DNA from: Phytohabitans maris
Lineage (GTDB): Bacteria > Actinomycetota > Actinomycetes > Mycobacteriales > Micromonosporaceae
Length of the DNA stretch: 64,000 nt
Direction of reading: 5' to 3'
NCBI RefSeq assembly: GCF_031085175.1
Contig: NZ_JAVHUY010000039.1
Location: 1 to 64,000, forward strand
Each line of letters opens with the position of its first letter. Positions within the stretch are counted from its first letter, which is position 1. The translations under genes and the position numbers were made by a program. The notes below the pieces were generated by a model that was not told the origin of the DNA, searched no databases, and was given only the letters and a program-made list of their open reading frames with translations. Of the stretch, positions 31,439 to 40,862 are shown in pieces.

Positions 31439-33282
31439 GGCTGGTCCTGGTCGGCCGCGAGCGCCTGCAGGATCTGCTGGCCGAACTTGGCCAGCTTGGC
31501 CTCGCCGACCCCGCTGACCGTGCTCAGCGCGGCGAGCGTGCGCGGCGACTCGACGGCGATCTGGCGGAGGGTCGCGTCGTGGAAGATCACGTACGCCGGG
31601 ACGCCCTGCTCCTTGGCGGTCGCGGCCCGCCACGCGCGGAGCCGCTCGAAGACCGGCGCGGCCGCCGGTGGCAGCTCGGCGGCGGCCGCGGCACCCCCGC
31701 GCGACCTGGCGGTCTTGGCGGTCGCCACCCGCTCCGGCTCGCGGCGGAGCTTGACCTCGCGCTGCTTGCTCAGCACGCCCTTGCTGCCCTCGGTGAGCGC
31801 GAGCGTGCCGTACTCACCCTCGACCGCGAGCAGTCCCTGGGCTAGGAGCTGGCGCACCACCGCTCGCCACTCGCTCTCGCTCAGCTCGGTGCCGATGCCG
31901 AAGACGCTGAGCTGGTCGTGCCGGTGCTGGGTGACCTTTTCGGTGCGCTTGCCGAGCAGGATGTCGATCGACTGGGTGGCGCCGAAGCGCTGATTGCGCT
32001 CGCGGTGCAGCCGCAGCACCGTGGAGAGCAGCTTTTGCGCCGCTATCGTGCCGTCCCACGACTCCGGCGGCGCGAGGCAGGTGTCGCAGTTGCCGCAGGG
32101 CCTGCTCTCCTGCCCGAAGTACGCGAGAAGCTGCACCCGCCGGCACTCCACCGTCTCGCAGAGGGCGAGCATCGCGTCGAGGTGGGCGGCGAGGTTGCGC
32201 CGGTGGGCCAGGTCGCCCTCGGAGCCGTCGATCAGCTTGCGCTGCTGCACGACGTCCTGCAGCCCGTACGCCAGCCAGGCGGTCGAGGGGAGCCCGTCGC
32301 GGCCGGCGCGGCCGGTCTCCTGGTAGTACCCCTCCACCGACTTCGGCAGGTCGAGGTGGGCGACGAAGCGCACGTCGGGCTTGTCGATGCCCATGCCGAA
32401 CGCGATCGTGGCGACCATGACCAGCCCGTCCTCGCGCAGGAAGCGGGACTGGTTGGCGGCGCGGGTGCGCGCGTCGAGCCCGGCGTGGTACGGCAGCGCG
32501 GTGACGCCGTTGTCGACGAGGAACTCGGCGATCTTTTCCACCGAGGCGCGGGAGAGGCAGTAGACGATGCCGGCGTCGCCCGCGTGCTCGGTGCGCAGCA
32601 GGTGGAGCAGCTGCTTGCGGGGCTCGTTCTTGGGCACGATCCGGTACTGGATGTTGGGCCGGTCGAAGCTCGCCACGAAGTGGCGGGCCCCCTCGAGCTG
32701 GAGGCGCTTGGCGATCTCGGCGTGGGTGGCGGTCGTGGCGGTCGCGGTGAGCGCGATCCGCGGCACGTCCGGCCACCGCTCGTGCAGCATCGACAGCGCC
32801 AGGTAGTCGGGGCGGAAGTCGTGACCCCACTGCGACACGCAGTGTGCCTCGTCGATCGCGAAGAGCGCGATGTTTCCGCGCTCGAGCAGCCGCTGCACCC
32901 CGGGCGTGCCGAGCGCCTCGGGCGCCAAATAGAGCAGGTCGAGGTCGCCGGCGAGGAAGGTGGCCTCGACCGCCCGGCGGGTGTCGAAGTCGAGCGTCGA
33001 GTTGAGGAAGTCGGCCCGCGTGCCGAGCGCCCGCAGCGCGTCGACCTGGTCCTGCATCAGCGCGATGAGCGGGGAGATCACCACGGCGGTGCCCTCGCGG
33101 ACCAGGGCGGGGATCTGGTAGCAGAGCGACTTGCCACCGCCGGTGGGCATGAGCACGAGCGCGTCGCCGCCCCCGCTCACGTGCTCGATGATCTCGCGCT
33201 GGTCGCCCCGGAAGGAGTCGTACCCGAAGACCCGGCGCAGGACGCGGAGCGCCTCGGTCTCAAGATCTACAGCGGGAGCCAC
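31435..33282 (-). CDS. recQ: ATP-dependent DNA helicase RecQ
   Basis: This 615-residue protein has all RecQ parts. The P-loop [17 protein letters not shown] is near residue 45 and the DEAH box [20 protein letters not shown] near residue 140. Motif VI is [13 protein letters not shown]. The RQC zinc-binding region ([11 protein letters not shown]) and winged helix follow, and an HRDC domain (about 530-605) closes the protein. It unwinds DNA 3'-5' in recombination and fork repair. It is a single gene whose stop lies inside the palindromic element. Confidence 0.97.
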   Translation of the reverse strand: MAPAVDLETEALRVLRRVFGYDSFRGDQREIIEHVSGGGDALVLMPTGGGKSLCYQIPALVREGTAVVISPLIALMQDQVDALRALGTRADFLNSTLDFDTRRAVEATFLAGDLDLLYLAPEALGTPGVQRLLERGNIALFAIDEAHCVSQWGHDFRPDYLALSMLHERWPDVPRIALTATATTATHAEIAKRLQLEGARHFVASFDRPNIQYRIVPKNEPRKQLLHLLRTEHAGDAGIVYCLSRASVEKIAEFLVDNGVTALPYHAGLDARTRAANQSRFLREDGLVMVATIAFGMGIDKPDVRFVAHLDLPKSVEGYYQETGRAGRDGLPSTAWLAYGLQDVVQQRKLIDGSEGDLAHRRNLAAHLDAMLALCETVECRRVQLLAYFGQESRPCGNCDTCLAPPESWDGTIAAQKLLSTVLRLHRERNQRFGATQSIDILLGKRTEKVTQHRHDQLSVFGIGTELSESEWRAVVRQLLAQGLLAVEGEYGTLALTEGSKGVLSKQREVKLRREPERVATAKTARSRGGAAAAAELPPAAAPVFERLRAWRAATAKEQGVPAYVIFHDATLRQIAVESPRTLAALSTVSGVGEAKLAKFGQQILQALAADQDQP

Positions 33283-33451
33283 CCGCCGATTCTACGGGGT
33301 CGGCCGCTCCGGCCAACCCGCCCGTGTCACCCGTTTCGGGCTCACTCCGGAATCACGCGAATGGTGACCATGCCGGCGTGTACAACGCCCAAAGTGGACA
33401 GAAAACGGGCTCGACGGAGTTGACTTGATCGCGCCAGGGCCGAAGGGGCGA

Positions 33452-33480
33452 TTGACAGCTACCAGGTGTGACAGGAGGCT
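33452..33480 (+). promoter_or_regulatory. Candidate promoter of the secreted carboxypeptidase
   Basis: TTGACA (33452-33457) is followed 17 bases later by GAGGCT (33475-33480), a weak -10. This would start transcription about 30 bases before the ATG at 33516. The rest of the 233-bp gap to recQ shows nothing else. Confidence 0.4.
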
Positions 33481-33515
33481 CGCGCGTGGACGACCTTCAA
33501 CATAGAGGAGGCGCA

Positions 33516-36500
33516 ATGAGGACAGCACGGTTGGCGACCGCCTGCGTGCTCACTCTGGTGGGTGCGTTGACACCCGCCATACCGGCGGGAGCGCAGGCGC
33601 CGTCGAGACCCGGCGGCGGCCAGGACAAGCTGGAGGTGTACGTCGGGACGCTGACCCCCCAACAGCTGGAGACCACCCGGTCCGCCGGCGTGGACCTCGC
33701 GGAGGCGGCGGTCTCCACCGACAAGTCCGGCAACTCCGCGGTCGAGCTCGTACTGAGCGGGTACCAGGCGGCGAAGCTCGCGACCAAGGGCGTGCAGCTG
33801 TCGCCGAAGCAGGTGGAGGGCAAGGCCGCCTCGCAGGCGCTGCGCGAGCAGTCGGCGCAGGGCTGGTCCGCCTTCCGGTCGTACAGCGAGCCGGGCGGCA
33901 TCCGCGACGAGCTCACGGCGACCGCGGCCCGCTTCCCCAAGATCGCTAAGCTCGTGTCGATCGGCAAGACGCTCAACGGCCAGCCGATCCTCGCCGTCAA
34001 GGTCACCAAGGCCGCCCGCAACGTGCCGGACGGGCAGCGCCCCTCGACCCTGTACCTCGGCACGCAGCACGCCCGTGAGTGGATCACGCCCGAGATGGTC
34101 CGCCGGCTGATGCACCACGTGCTCGACTCGTACGGCACGGACGCCGAGATCACCAAGCTGGTCGACAGCACCGAGCTGTGGTTCCTCCCCGTGGCCAACC
34201 CGGACGGGTACGACTACACGTTCACCCCGGACAACCGCCTGTGGCGCAAGAACCTGCGCGACAACGACGGCGACGGCCAGATCACCACGCTCGACGGCGT
34301 CGACCTCAACCGCAACTTCGCGTACAAGTGGGGCTACGACAACGAGGGCTCCTCGACCGACCTCGCGAGCGACACGTTCCGCGGCACCGGGCCCAACTCC
34401 GAGCCCGAGACGCAGGCGCTCGACCGGTTCTTCCGCCGGGTCGGCTTCGAGTTCTTCATCAACTACCACTCCGCCGCCGAGCTGCTGCTCTACGGCGTCG
34501 GCTGGCAGCAGGCCACGCCCACCCCGGACGACGAGATCTACAAGGCGCTGGTCGGCGACGACGCCAACCCGGCGGTGCCCGGCTACGACCCGGACCTCTC
34601 GGCCGAGCTCTACATCACCAACGGCGACACCGACAGCCATGCCACCGTCAACTACGGCACGCTGGGCTTCACGCCGGAGATGTCGACCTGCGCGACCGCG
34701 TCCGCGTCGGTGCCCGACGACGAGTGGGAGCCGGAGGACTGCGTCAGCGACTTCATCTTCCCGGACGACGAGGACCTGATCGCCGCCGAGGTCGCGAAGA
34801 ACATCCCGTTCGCGCTGGCGGTCGGCAAGTCGGCGCTCGACCCGGACGACCCGGTCTCGGTCGTCGGCCGCACCACCCCGGACTTCGTGATCGACCCGTT
34901 CGACGTGTCGTACGGGCGCACCCAGCCGGTCGCCACGATCGCCCGGCGGGCGCTCAAGGACGTCCACATGCACTACGTGATCAACGGCGCCCGCCCCAAG
35001 ACGGTGGACGTCAGGGAGTGGAAGGGCGGCGAGAAGTACGGCGGCAGCCACGACGACTACTACGCCGAGCTGCGCGGCAAGGTGACCGGCGCCAAACCGG
35101 GGGACCGGGTCGAGGTGTGGTTCACCGGCCGCAAGCCGAAGGTCGGCGTCGTGGCCAGCGACCACTTCACGTACACGGTCAACAGCGACATCGGCGGTGA
35201 GGTCCTCGTGCTCGCGGCGGAGGACGTGACCGGCCTCAGCCCGGCGCAGGAGGGCACCTCGGCCAAGTACGCCGACGAGCACGTCGCGGCCATCAACGCG
35301 GCGGGCTACACGACCGACGTGTACGACTTCGACACCCAGGGCCGCGAGGCGCCGCACCACCTCGGCGTGCTCTCGCACTACAAGGCGGTGGTCTGGGAGA
35401 CCGGCGACGACGTGATCCTGCGGTCGCCGGGGCAGGTGCCGGGCACGACGACCAAGTCCGCGCTCGACACCGAGCTGGCGGTACGCGACTACCTGAACGA
35501 GGGCGGCAAGGCCCTCATCGGCGGGCAGAACGCGTTGATGGCCCAGGGTGCGAACGGCGCCTACTACTACAACCCCGCCGCACCGCCGGAGTGCACCGAC
35601 CCCGACGACGTGGCCTGCCTGCCGCTGCTGAACGACTTCCCGCAGTACTGGCTCGGCGCGCACACGTACGTCAGCGGCGGTGGCACGGCGGGGGACGGCG
35701 CGCACTACCCGGTCGAGGGCACCGGGCCGCTGGCCGGGTGGGACGGGGCGCTCAACGCCGAGGGCTCGGCGGGCAACCAGACGCACACCGCCTCGTTCCT
35801 GCCGACCTCCAGCTTCCTGCCGGCGGACGAGTTCCCGCAGTTCACCAGCGAGATCGCGGGTGACTGGATGCGGCCGGGCGCGGCGCCGTTCGACCCGCTG
35901 ACCGGCGCCTGGTACGTCTACAGTGGCCAGTCCGACCAGTCGTACAAGCGGCTGAGCCGGACGGTCGACCTGACCGGCGCCACCAGCGGCGAGCTGCGCT
36001 TCTGGAGCTCGTACGACACCGAGGCGGAGTGGGACTTCTTCTTCGTCGAGGCGCACGAGGTGGGCACCGACACGTGGACCACGCTGCCGGACGCCAACGG
36101 GCACACCGGCACCGGGACCGGCGAGAGCTGCGCCTCGGGCTGGGTGCCGCAGCTGCACCCGTTCCTCGGCCACTACCAGGGCGCGGACTGCTCGCCGACC
36201 GGCACGACCGGTACCTGGAACGCGGCCACCGGCCCGTCCGGCGGCTGGGTGGAGTGGTCGGTCGACCTGTCCGCGTACGCGGGCAAGCAGGTCGAGCTCT
36301 CCATCTCGTACGCGTCCGACTGGGCGACCCAGGGGCTGGGCGTCTTCCTCGACGACGTACGCGTGCTGGCGAACGGGGCGCCGGTCGCGGAGACCTCCTT
36401 CGAAGGGGACCTGGGCGGCTGGACGGTGGCCGGCCCGCCGGCGGGCTCCGACCCGAACAGCGGCGACTGGGCCCGCAGCCAGAGCGCGTTCGAGGAGGGT

Positions 36501-36611
36501 GGCGTCGTCGTCACCCCGGACACCGTCTACACCGGATTCGGGTTGGAGGGCCTCACGCCGGCCGCCCGGGACCAGTTCGTGGCGAAGTCGCTCGGCCACC
36601 TGCTCGGCTGA
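33516..36611 (+). CDS. Large secreted M14 zinc carboxypeptidase
   Basis: The 1,031-residue protein starts at ATG 33516 (GAGGAGG upstream) with a Sec signal peptide of about 27 residues. A pro-region precedes the M14 peptidase domain (about 115-430). Zinc ligands are H185 and E188 in GTQHAREW and H318 in NYHSA; the catalytic Glu is E388 in GFTPEMS. The remaining 600 residues carry a DNTN-type beta domain and a C-terminal MAM/M6-like beta-sandwich (SGELRFWSSYDTEAEWDFFFVEA; SISYASDWATQGLGVFLDDV). It should trim C-terminal residues from extracellular peptides. The layout resembles secreted actinomycete carboxypeptidases fused to immune-inhibitor-A-like tails. A strong terminator follows. Confidence 0.92.
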   Translation: MRTARLATACVLTLVGALTPAIPAGAQAPSRPGGGQDKLEVYVGTLTPQQLETTRSAGVDLAEAAVSTDKSGNSAVELVLSGYQAAKLATKGVQLSPKQVEGKAASQALREQSAQGWSAFRSYSEPGGIRDELTATAARFPKIAKLVSIGKTLNGQPILAVKVTKAARNVPDGQRPSTLYLGTQHAREWITPEMVRRLMHHVLDSYGTDAEITKLVDSTELWFLPVANPDGYDYTFTPDNRLWRKNLRDNDGDGQITTLDGVDLNRNFAYKWGYDNEGSSTDLASDTFRGTGPNSEPETQALDRFFRRVGFEFFINYHSAAELLLYGVGWQQATPTPDDEIYKALVGDDANPAVPGYDPDLSAELYITNGDTDSHATVNYGTLGFTPEMSTCATASASVPDDEWEPEDCVSDFIFPDDEDLIAAEVAKNIPFALAVGKSALDPDDPVSVVGRTTPDFVIDPFDVSYGRTQPVATIARRALKDVHMHYVINGARPKTVDVREWKGGEKYGGSHDDYYAELRGKVTGAKPGDRVEVWFTGRKPKVGVVASDHFTYTVNSDIGGEVLVLAAEDVTGLSPAQEGTSAKYADEHVAAINAAGYTTDVYDFDTQGREAPHHLGVLSHYKAVVWETGDDVILRSPGQVPGTTTKSALDTELAVRDYLNEGGKALIGGQNALMAQGANGAYYYNPAAPPECTDPDDVACLPLLNDFPQYWLGAHTYVSGGGTAGDGAHYPVEGTGPLAGWDGALNAEGSAGNQTHTASFLPTSSFLPADEFPQFTSEIAGDWMRPGAAPFDPLTGAWYVYSGQSDQSYKRLSRTVDLTGATSGELRFWSSYDTEAEWDFFFVEAHEVGTDTWTTLPDANGHTGTGTGESCASGWVPQLHPFLGHYQGADCSPTGTTGTWNAATGPSGGWVEWSVDLSAYAGKQVELSISYASDWATQGLGVFLDDVRVLANGAPVAETSFEGDLGGWTVAGPPAGSDPNSGDWARSQSAFEEGGVVVTPDTVYTGFGLEGLTPAARDQFVAKSLGHLLG

Positions 36612-36626
36612 CCGTCGTTCCACTGT

Positions 36627-36660
36627 GAAGGGGCCCGCGCCGCACGACGCGGGCCCCTTC
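36627..36660 (+). terminator. Strong hairpin terminator after the carboxypeptidase
   Basis: GAAGGGGCCCGCG (36627-36639) pairs perfectly with CGCGGGCCCCTTC (36648-36660) around an 8-base loop, 16 bases after the stop. Confidence 0.85.
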
Positions 36661-36696
36661 CACCGTTCAGCCAGCGTCATTTGACGCCGTCCAAAA

Positions 36697-36736
36697 TATC
36701 CGGACACTTCTGCAATTTGTCTGATTAATCCGGATA
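36697..36736. promoter_or_regulatory. Paired TATCCGGA/TCCGGATA sites upstream of the WxL-like gene
   Basis: TATCCGGA (36697-36704) and its reverse complement TCCGGATA (36729-36736) lie 32 bp apart centre to centre, about three helical turns. ATCCGGAT at the second site is itself a palindrome. A TTGACG at 36681 could be a -35. A regulator of the surface-protein pair may bind here (inference). Confidence 0.4.
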
Positions 36737-36789
36737 GGCTGACCTAGCCTGGGCCAGGTAGGACGGCAGCCCAGAGTGAAAGGTGAACC

Positions 36790-37332
36790 ATGAGGCGTCT
36801 ACGTAGGCCACTCCTCCCCATCGCCGGGGCCGCGCTGGCACTCGGTCTCTTCGCGGCGCCCGCCGCGGCGGCACCGACCGGAGACACGACGGCGAGCTTC
36901 ACCGTGGCGGCGGGCACGCTCGACGTCGTGGTGCCGGCGACCGCCACCATCGGCTCGGGCGGCGCGCCGGGCACCAGCATCAGCGGCTCGCTCGGCTCGG
37001 TCAGCGTCGACGACACGCGGGCCGCGGCCGACGCGAGCTGGACCGTGACCGTCACCACCACCGCGTTCACCACCGGGGGCGGCACCGCCTCCGAGACCGT
37101 GGCGGCGACCGACGTCGACTACGCCTCGGGGCCGGCCACGGCCACGACGGGCACCGGCACCTTCACACCGACCGGCGCCGCCGCCCCGATCGGCACCGGG
37201 ATCACCGCCTTCTCCCACACCGGCGGCACCGGCAACAACTCCGCCGCCTGGAACCCGACCCTCAACGTGAACGTGCCGCTCGCCAACGTCGCCGGCACGT
37301 ACACGGGGACGGTGACCCATTCGGTGGCATAG
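36790..37332 (+). CDS. Secreted WxL-like surface protein
   Basis: The 180-residue protein starts at ATG 36790 (AAAGGTG upstream) with a clear Sec signal (RRPLLPIAGAALALGLFAAPAAAA). The mature part is Thr/Gly-rich and all-beta. It has an early W in SWTVTVTTTAF, NSAAWNPTLNVNVPL and a final GTYTGTVTHSVA. This follows the WxL domain pattern, although the canonical second WxL is replaced by THSV. WxL domains bind peptidoglycan or the surface in Gram-positive bacteria. The next gene, 16 bp on, encodes a DUF916-like membrane protein, the usual partner of WxL proteins. Confidence 0.68.
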   Translation: MRRLRRPLLPIAGAALALGLFAAPAAAAPTGDTTASFTVAAGTLDVVVPATATIGSGGAPGTSISGSLGSVSVDDTRAAADASWTVTVTTTAFTTGGGTASETVAATDVDYASGPATATTGTGTFTPTGAAAPIGTGITAFSHTGGTGNNSAAWNPTLNVNVPLANVAGTYTGTVTHSVA

Positions 37333-37348
37333 TCACCGCGGCCGGTGG

Positions 37349-38341
37349 GTGCGGGCGGCGCTGCTGGCCATGCTGGGGTTGGGCGCCGCGGGCTATCCGG
37401 CCGCGGGCGCGCAGGCCGCGCCGGAAGGCGACGGCAGCTTCGGCATCCAGCTGCTCGACGCACCCACCGACCGCCGCGACGATCCGCGGGCGCACCGGTA
37501 CATCGTGGACCACCTGGCGCCCGGCTCGGTGATCCACCGGCGGGTGCGGGTGGTCAACAACGCGCGGGACACGCTCCACATCGAGCTGTACCCGGCCGCG
37601 GCCACGGTGAACAAGTCGGGGTTCCACTTCCTCCCCGACCGGGCGACCAACGAGCTGACCTCGTGGATGTCGGTCAAGCCGGCCAGCCTGACCGTCGACG
37701 CGGGACAGGCGGTGACGCCGACCGTGACCATCACCGTGCCGCCCCGGGCCAGCGCCGGCGAACGGTACGCGGTGGTCTGGGCCGCGGTCAGCTCCGCGCC
37801 GGGCGGTGCGGTGCGCCAGGTCTCCCGGGCGGGCGTCCGCGTCTACCTCAACGTCGGCCCCGGCGGCGACCCGCCGTCCGGCTTCGACATGGGCGAGCTG
37901 ACACCCGGGCGGGGCAAGGACGGCACCCCCTGGGCGGACGTGACCGTGCAGAACACCGGCCAGCGCGCGCTCGACATCACCGGCGAGATGCTGCTCTCCG
38001 ACGGGCCCGCCGGCGCGCGGGCCGGACCGTTCAAGGTGGCCGGCGGCACCACCGTCGGGGTGGGCCAGTCCGGCAAGGTGACCGTGCCGCTGCCGCGAAA
38101 CCTCCCCAACGGACCGTGGACGGCGCGGGTTGACCTGCGCAGCGGGCCGGTGAGCCGGAGCGCCTCCGCGCGCGTCGCCTTCCCCGACCCCGGCGAGACC
38201 GGGCTGATCGCGCTCTTCACCGGGGCGAACACCACGCGTACGGTGGTCGCCGTCTCGGTGCTGGTGCCGCTCGTGCTGCTGACCGGCCTGGCTGCGGTGG
38301 CCCGCCGCTCGCGGCGCAGAGCAGCCTCGCAGGCGGCCTGA
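37349..38341 (+). CDS. DUF916-like membrane-anchored partner of the WxL-like protein
   Basis: The 330-residue protein starts at GTG 37349 with a signal peptide. An N-terminal immunoglobulin-like domain follows (PGSVIHRRVRVVNNARDTLHIELYPAAA), matching the start of DUF916/WxLIP proteins. A second beta domain is at about 180-270. A C-terminal membrane helix (VAVSVLVPLVLLTGLAAVA) and a basic tail RRSRRR complete it. In Firmicutes, DUF916 proteins anchor and display WxL proteins. A similar two-gene surface module is inferred here. It is convergent with the helicase gene, with only 4 bp between stop codons. Confidence 0.75.
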   Translation: MRAALLAMLGLGAAGYPAAGAQAAPEGDGSFGIQLLDAPTDRRDDPRAHRYIVDHLAPGSVIHRRVRVVNNARDTLHIELYPAAATVNKSGFHFLPDRATNELTSWMSVKPASLTVDAGQAVTPTVTITVPPRASAGERYAVVWAAVSSAPGGAVRQVSRAGVRVYLNVGPGGDPPSGFDMGELTPGRGKDGTPWADVTVQNTGQRALDITGEMLLSDGPAGARAGPFKVAGGTTVGVGQSGKVTVPLPRNLPNGPWTARVDLRSGPVSRSASARVAFPDPGETGLIALFTGANTTRTVVAVSVLVPLVLLTGLAAVARRSRRRAASQAA

Positions 38342-38345
38342 GGCG

Positions 38346-40841
38346 CTACGCGCCGACCGAGAGCACGCGGACCGCGGCGGCGCCCAGCTCGTCGGACTCG
38401 GCCAGGTCGACGTCCGCGGTGACGGCCCAGTCGTGGTGGCCGGCGGGGTCGTCGAGGATCTGGCGAACCGTCCAGCGGTCGCGGCCCTGGTCGATCATCA
38501 GCAGGGCCGGGCCGCGGGCGTCCGGTCCGGTGCCGATGTCGGCGTGCTCGGCGAAGTACGGCTCCAGGGCCGCCTCCCACGCCTCGGCGTCCCAGCCGGC
38601 CTCGCCGTCGAGCGCGCCCAGCTCGTCCCAGCGGCGCAGCGCGGCCAGCTCGACCCTGCGAAACAGGGCGTTGCGGACCAGGACGCGGAAGGCGCGGGCG
38701 TTGCGGGTGACCGCGGGCGGGCCCTCGTCGACCCGCACCTCGGCGTCCGGGCCGTCGGTGCCGCCGCGCAGCCGCTCCCACTCGTCCAGGAGGCTGGAGT
38801 CGACCTGGCGGACCAGCTCGCCGAGCCACTCGACCAGGTCGACCAGCTCCTCGGTCTTGGCCTCGTCGGGCACGGTCTGGCGCAGCGTCTTGTACGCGTC
38901 CGCGAGGTAGCGCAGCACCAGCCCTTCCGAGCGGGACAGGCCGTAGAAGGCCACGTACTCGGTGAAGGTCATGGCCCGCTCGTACATGTCGCGGGCCACC
39001 GACTTCGGCGAGAGCTCGTAGTCGCCGACCCAGGGGTGGCCCTTGCGGTACGCCTCGTAGCCCACATCGAGCAGCTCGGCCAGCGGCTTGGGGTGGGTCA
39101 CCTCCTCGAGCAGCTCCAGCCGCGCCTCGTACTCGATGCCCTCGGCCTTCATCGCGGCGACCGCCTCGCCGCGGGCCTTGAACTGCTGCGCGGAGAGCAC
39201 CTGCCGGGGATCGTCCAAGATGGACTCGATGACCGAGAGCACATCGAGCGGGTAGGTGACGGCGTCGCGGTCGAGCAGCTCGATGGCGGCCAGCGCGAAC
39301 GGCGACAGCGGCTGGTTGAGCGCGAAGTCGAACCGCAGGTCGACGGCGAGCCGGATCGGGTCGCGGGTCACCACGCCGGCGGCGAGCAGCGCCCGGTACA
39401 TGGCGATGGCCCGGCGGATGTGGCGGCGCTGGGTGGTCCGGTCGTCGTGGTTGTCGGTGAGCAGGTGGCGCATCGCGGCGAACGCGTCGCCGCCCCGGCC
39501 GATCACGTTGAGCAGCATCGAGTGGCTGACCACGAAGCTCGACGTGAGCGGCTCCGGCTCGGCCTCGACCAGCCGGTCGAAGGTCGGCTTGCCCCACCCG
39601 ATCGAGCCCTCCGGCGGCTTCTTGCGCACCACCTTGCGGCGCTTCTTCGGGTCGTCACCGGCCTTGGCGAGCGCCTTCTCGTTTTCGATGACGTGCTCGG
39701 GGGCCTGCACGACCACGTTGCCCACCGTGTCGTACCCGGCCCGCCCGGCCCGGCCGGCGATCTGGTGGAACTCGCGCGCCTTGAGCAGCCGGGTCTTCGT
39801 GCCGTCGTACTTGCTCAGCGCGGTGAACAGCACCGTCCTGATCGGAACGTTGATGCCCACGCCGAGCGTGTCGGTGCCGCAGATCACCTTGAGCAGGCCG
39901 GCCTGGGCCAGCGTCTCCACCAGCCGCCGGTAGCGCGGGAGCATGCCGGCGTGGTGCACGCCGACGCCGTGGCGCACCAGGCGGGAGAGCGTCTTGCCGA
40001 AGCCGGCGGTGAAGCGGAAGTTGCCGATGGCCGAGGCGATGGCGTCCTTCTCCGCGCGGGTGGCGAGGTTGATGCTCATCAGCGCCTGCGCCCGCTCCAG
40101 CGCGGCCGCCTGGGTGAAGTGCACGATGTAGATCGGCGCCTGGTGGGTGGTGAGCAGCTCCTCGATCGTCTCGTGCAGCGGCGTCGTCACGTACGAGAAG
40201 AAGAGCGGAACCGGCCGGGCGGCCGAGCGGACGACGGCGGTGGGCCGGCCGGTGCGCCGGGTCAGGTCCTTTTCGAAGAAGGAGACGTCGCCGAGTGTCG
40301 CGGACATCAGCACGAACTGGGCCTGCGGCAGCTCCAGCAACGGCACCTGCCACGCCCAGCCCCGGTCCGGCTCGGCGTAGAAGTGGAACTCGTCCATCAC
40401 CACCACGCCGACGTCCGCCTCGGCGCCCTCGCGGAGCGCGATGTTGGCGAGGATCTCGGCGGTGCAGCAGATGATCGGGGCGTCCTCGTTGACGCTGGCG
40501 TCGCCGGTGAGCATGCCGACGTTGTCCGCGCCGAAGGCCGCGCAGAGGGCGAAGAACTTCTCCGACACCAGTGCCTTGATCGGCGCGGTGTAGAAGGTGG
40601 TGCGGCCGGTGGCCAGCGCGGCGAAGTGCGCGCCGAGCGCGACCAGGCTCTTGCCGGAGCCGGTCGGCGTGCTGAGGATCACGTTGGCGCCCGACACGAT
40701 CTCGATCAGCGCCTCTTCCTGGTGGGGGTAGAGGGCGAGCCCCTGGTCGGCGGCCCAGGCCGCGAACGCGTCGAAGGTCGCGTCGGGCCCCGGGTCGTCA
40801 CGGGGGATATCCGCACGGGGGATGAGGTCGGTGAGCGTCAT
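38346..40841 (-). CDS. Ski2/Mtr4-like DEAD-box helicase with DUF3516 domain
   Basis: The 831-residue protein has the P-loop STPTGSGKSLVALGAHFA near residue 60 and a DEFH box (VVVMDEFHFYAEPDRG) near residue 150. Motif VI is QIAGRAGRAGYDTVG. The long C-terminal half matches the actinobacterial DUF3516 domain (NARAFRVLVRNALFRRVELAALRRW). These are Ski2-like helicases probably working on RNA; the exact role is not settled. It is a single gene, 21 bp downstream of the LuxR-type regulator. Confidence 0.9.
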   Translation of the reverse strand: MTLTDLIPRADIPRDDPGPDATFDAFAAWAADQGLALYPHQEEALIEIVSGANVILSTPTGSGKSLVALGAHFAALATGRTTFYTAPIKALVSEKFFALCAAFGADNVGMLTGDASVNEDAPIICCTAEILANIALREGAEADVGVVVMDEFHFYAEPDRGWAWQVPLLELPQAQFVLMSATLGDVSFFEKDLTRRTGRPTAVVRSAARPVPLFFSYVTTPLHETIEELLTTHQAPIYIVHFTQAAALERAQALMSINLATRAEKDAIASAIGNFRFTAGFGKTLSRLVRHGVGVHHAGMLPRYRRLVETLAQAGLLKVICGTDTLGVGINVPIRTVLFTALSKYDGTKTRLLKAREFHQIAGRAGRAGYDTVGNVVVQAPEHVIENEKALAKAGDDPKKRRKVVRKKPPEGSIGWGKPTFDRLVEAEPEPLTSSFVVSHSMLLNVIGRGGDAFAAMRHLLTDNHDDRTTQRRHIRRAIAMYRALLAAGVVTRDPIRLAVDLRFDFALNQPLSPFALAAIELLDRDAVTYPLDVLSVIESILDDPRQVLSAQQFKARGEAVAAMKAEGIEYEARLELLEEVTHPKPLAELLDVGYEAYRKGHPWVGDYELSPKSVARDMYERAMTFTEYVAFYGLSRSEGLVLRYLADAYKTLRQTVPDEAKTEELVDLVEWLGELVRQVDSSLLDEWERLRGGTDGPDAEVRVDEGPPAVTRNARAFRVLVRNALFRRVELAALRRWDELGALDGEAGWDAEAWEAALEPYFAEHADIGTGPDARGPALLMIDQGRDRWTVRQILDDPAGHHDWAVTADVDLAESDELGAAAVRVLSVGA

Positions 40842-40862
40842 GGCCCACCAATGGTGCCAGGT

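Noticed and set aside
33459-36707. A minus-strand open frame of about 1,080 codons opposite the M14 carboxypeptidase
   Set aside because: Composition is that of an antisense frame, while the plus strand has a signal peptide and intact zinc ligands.
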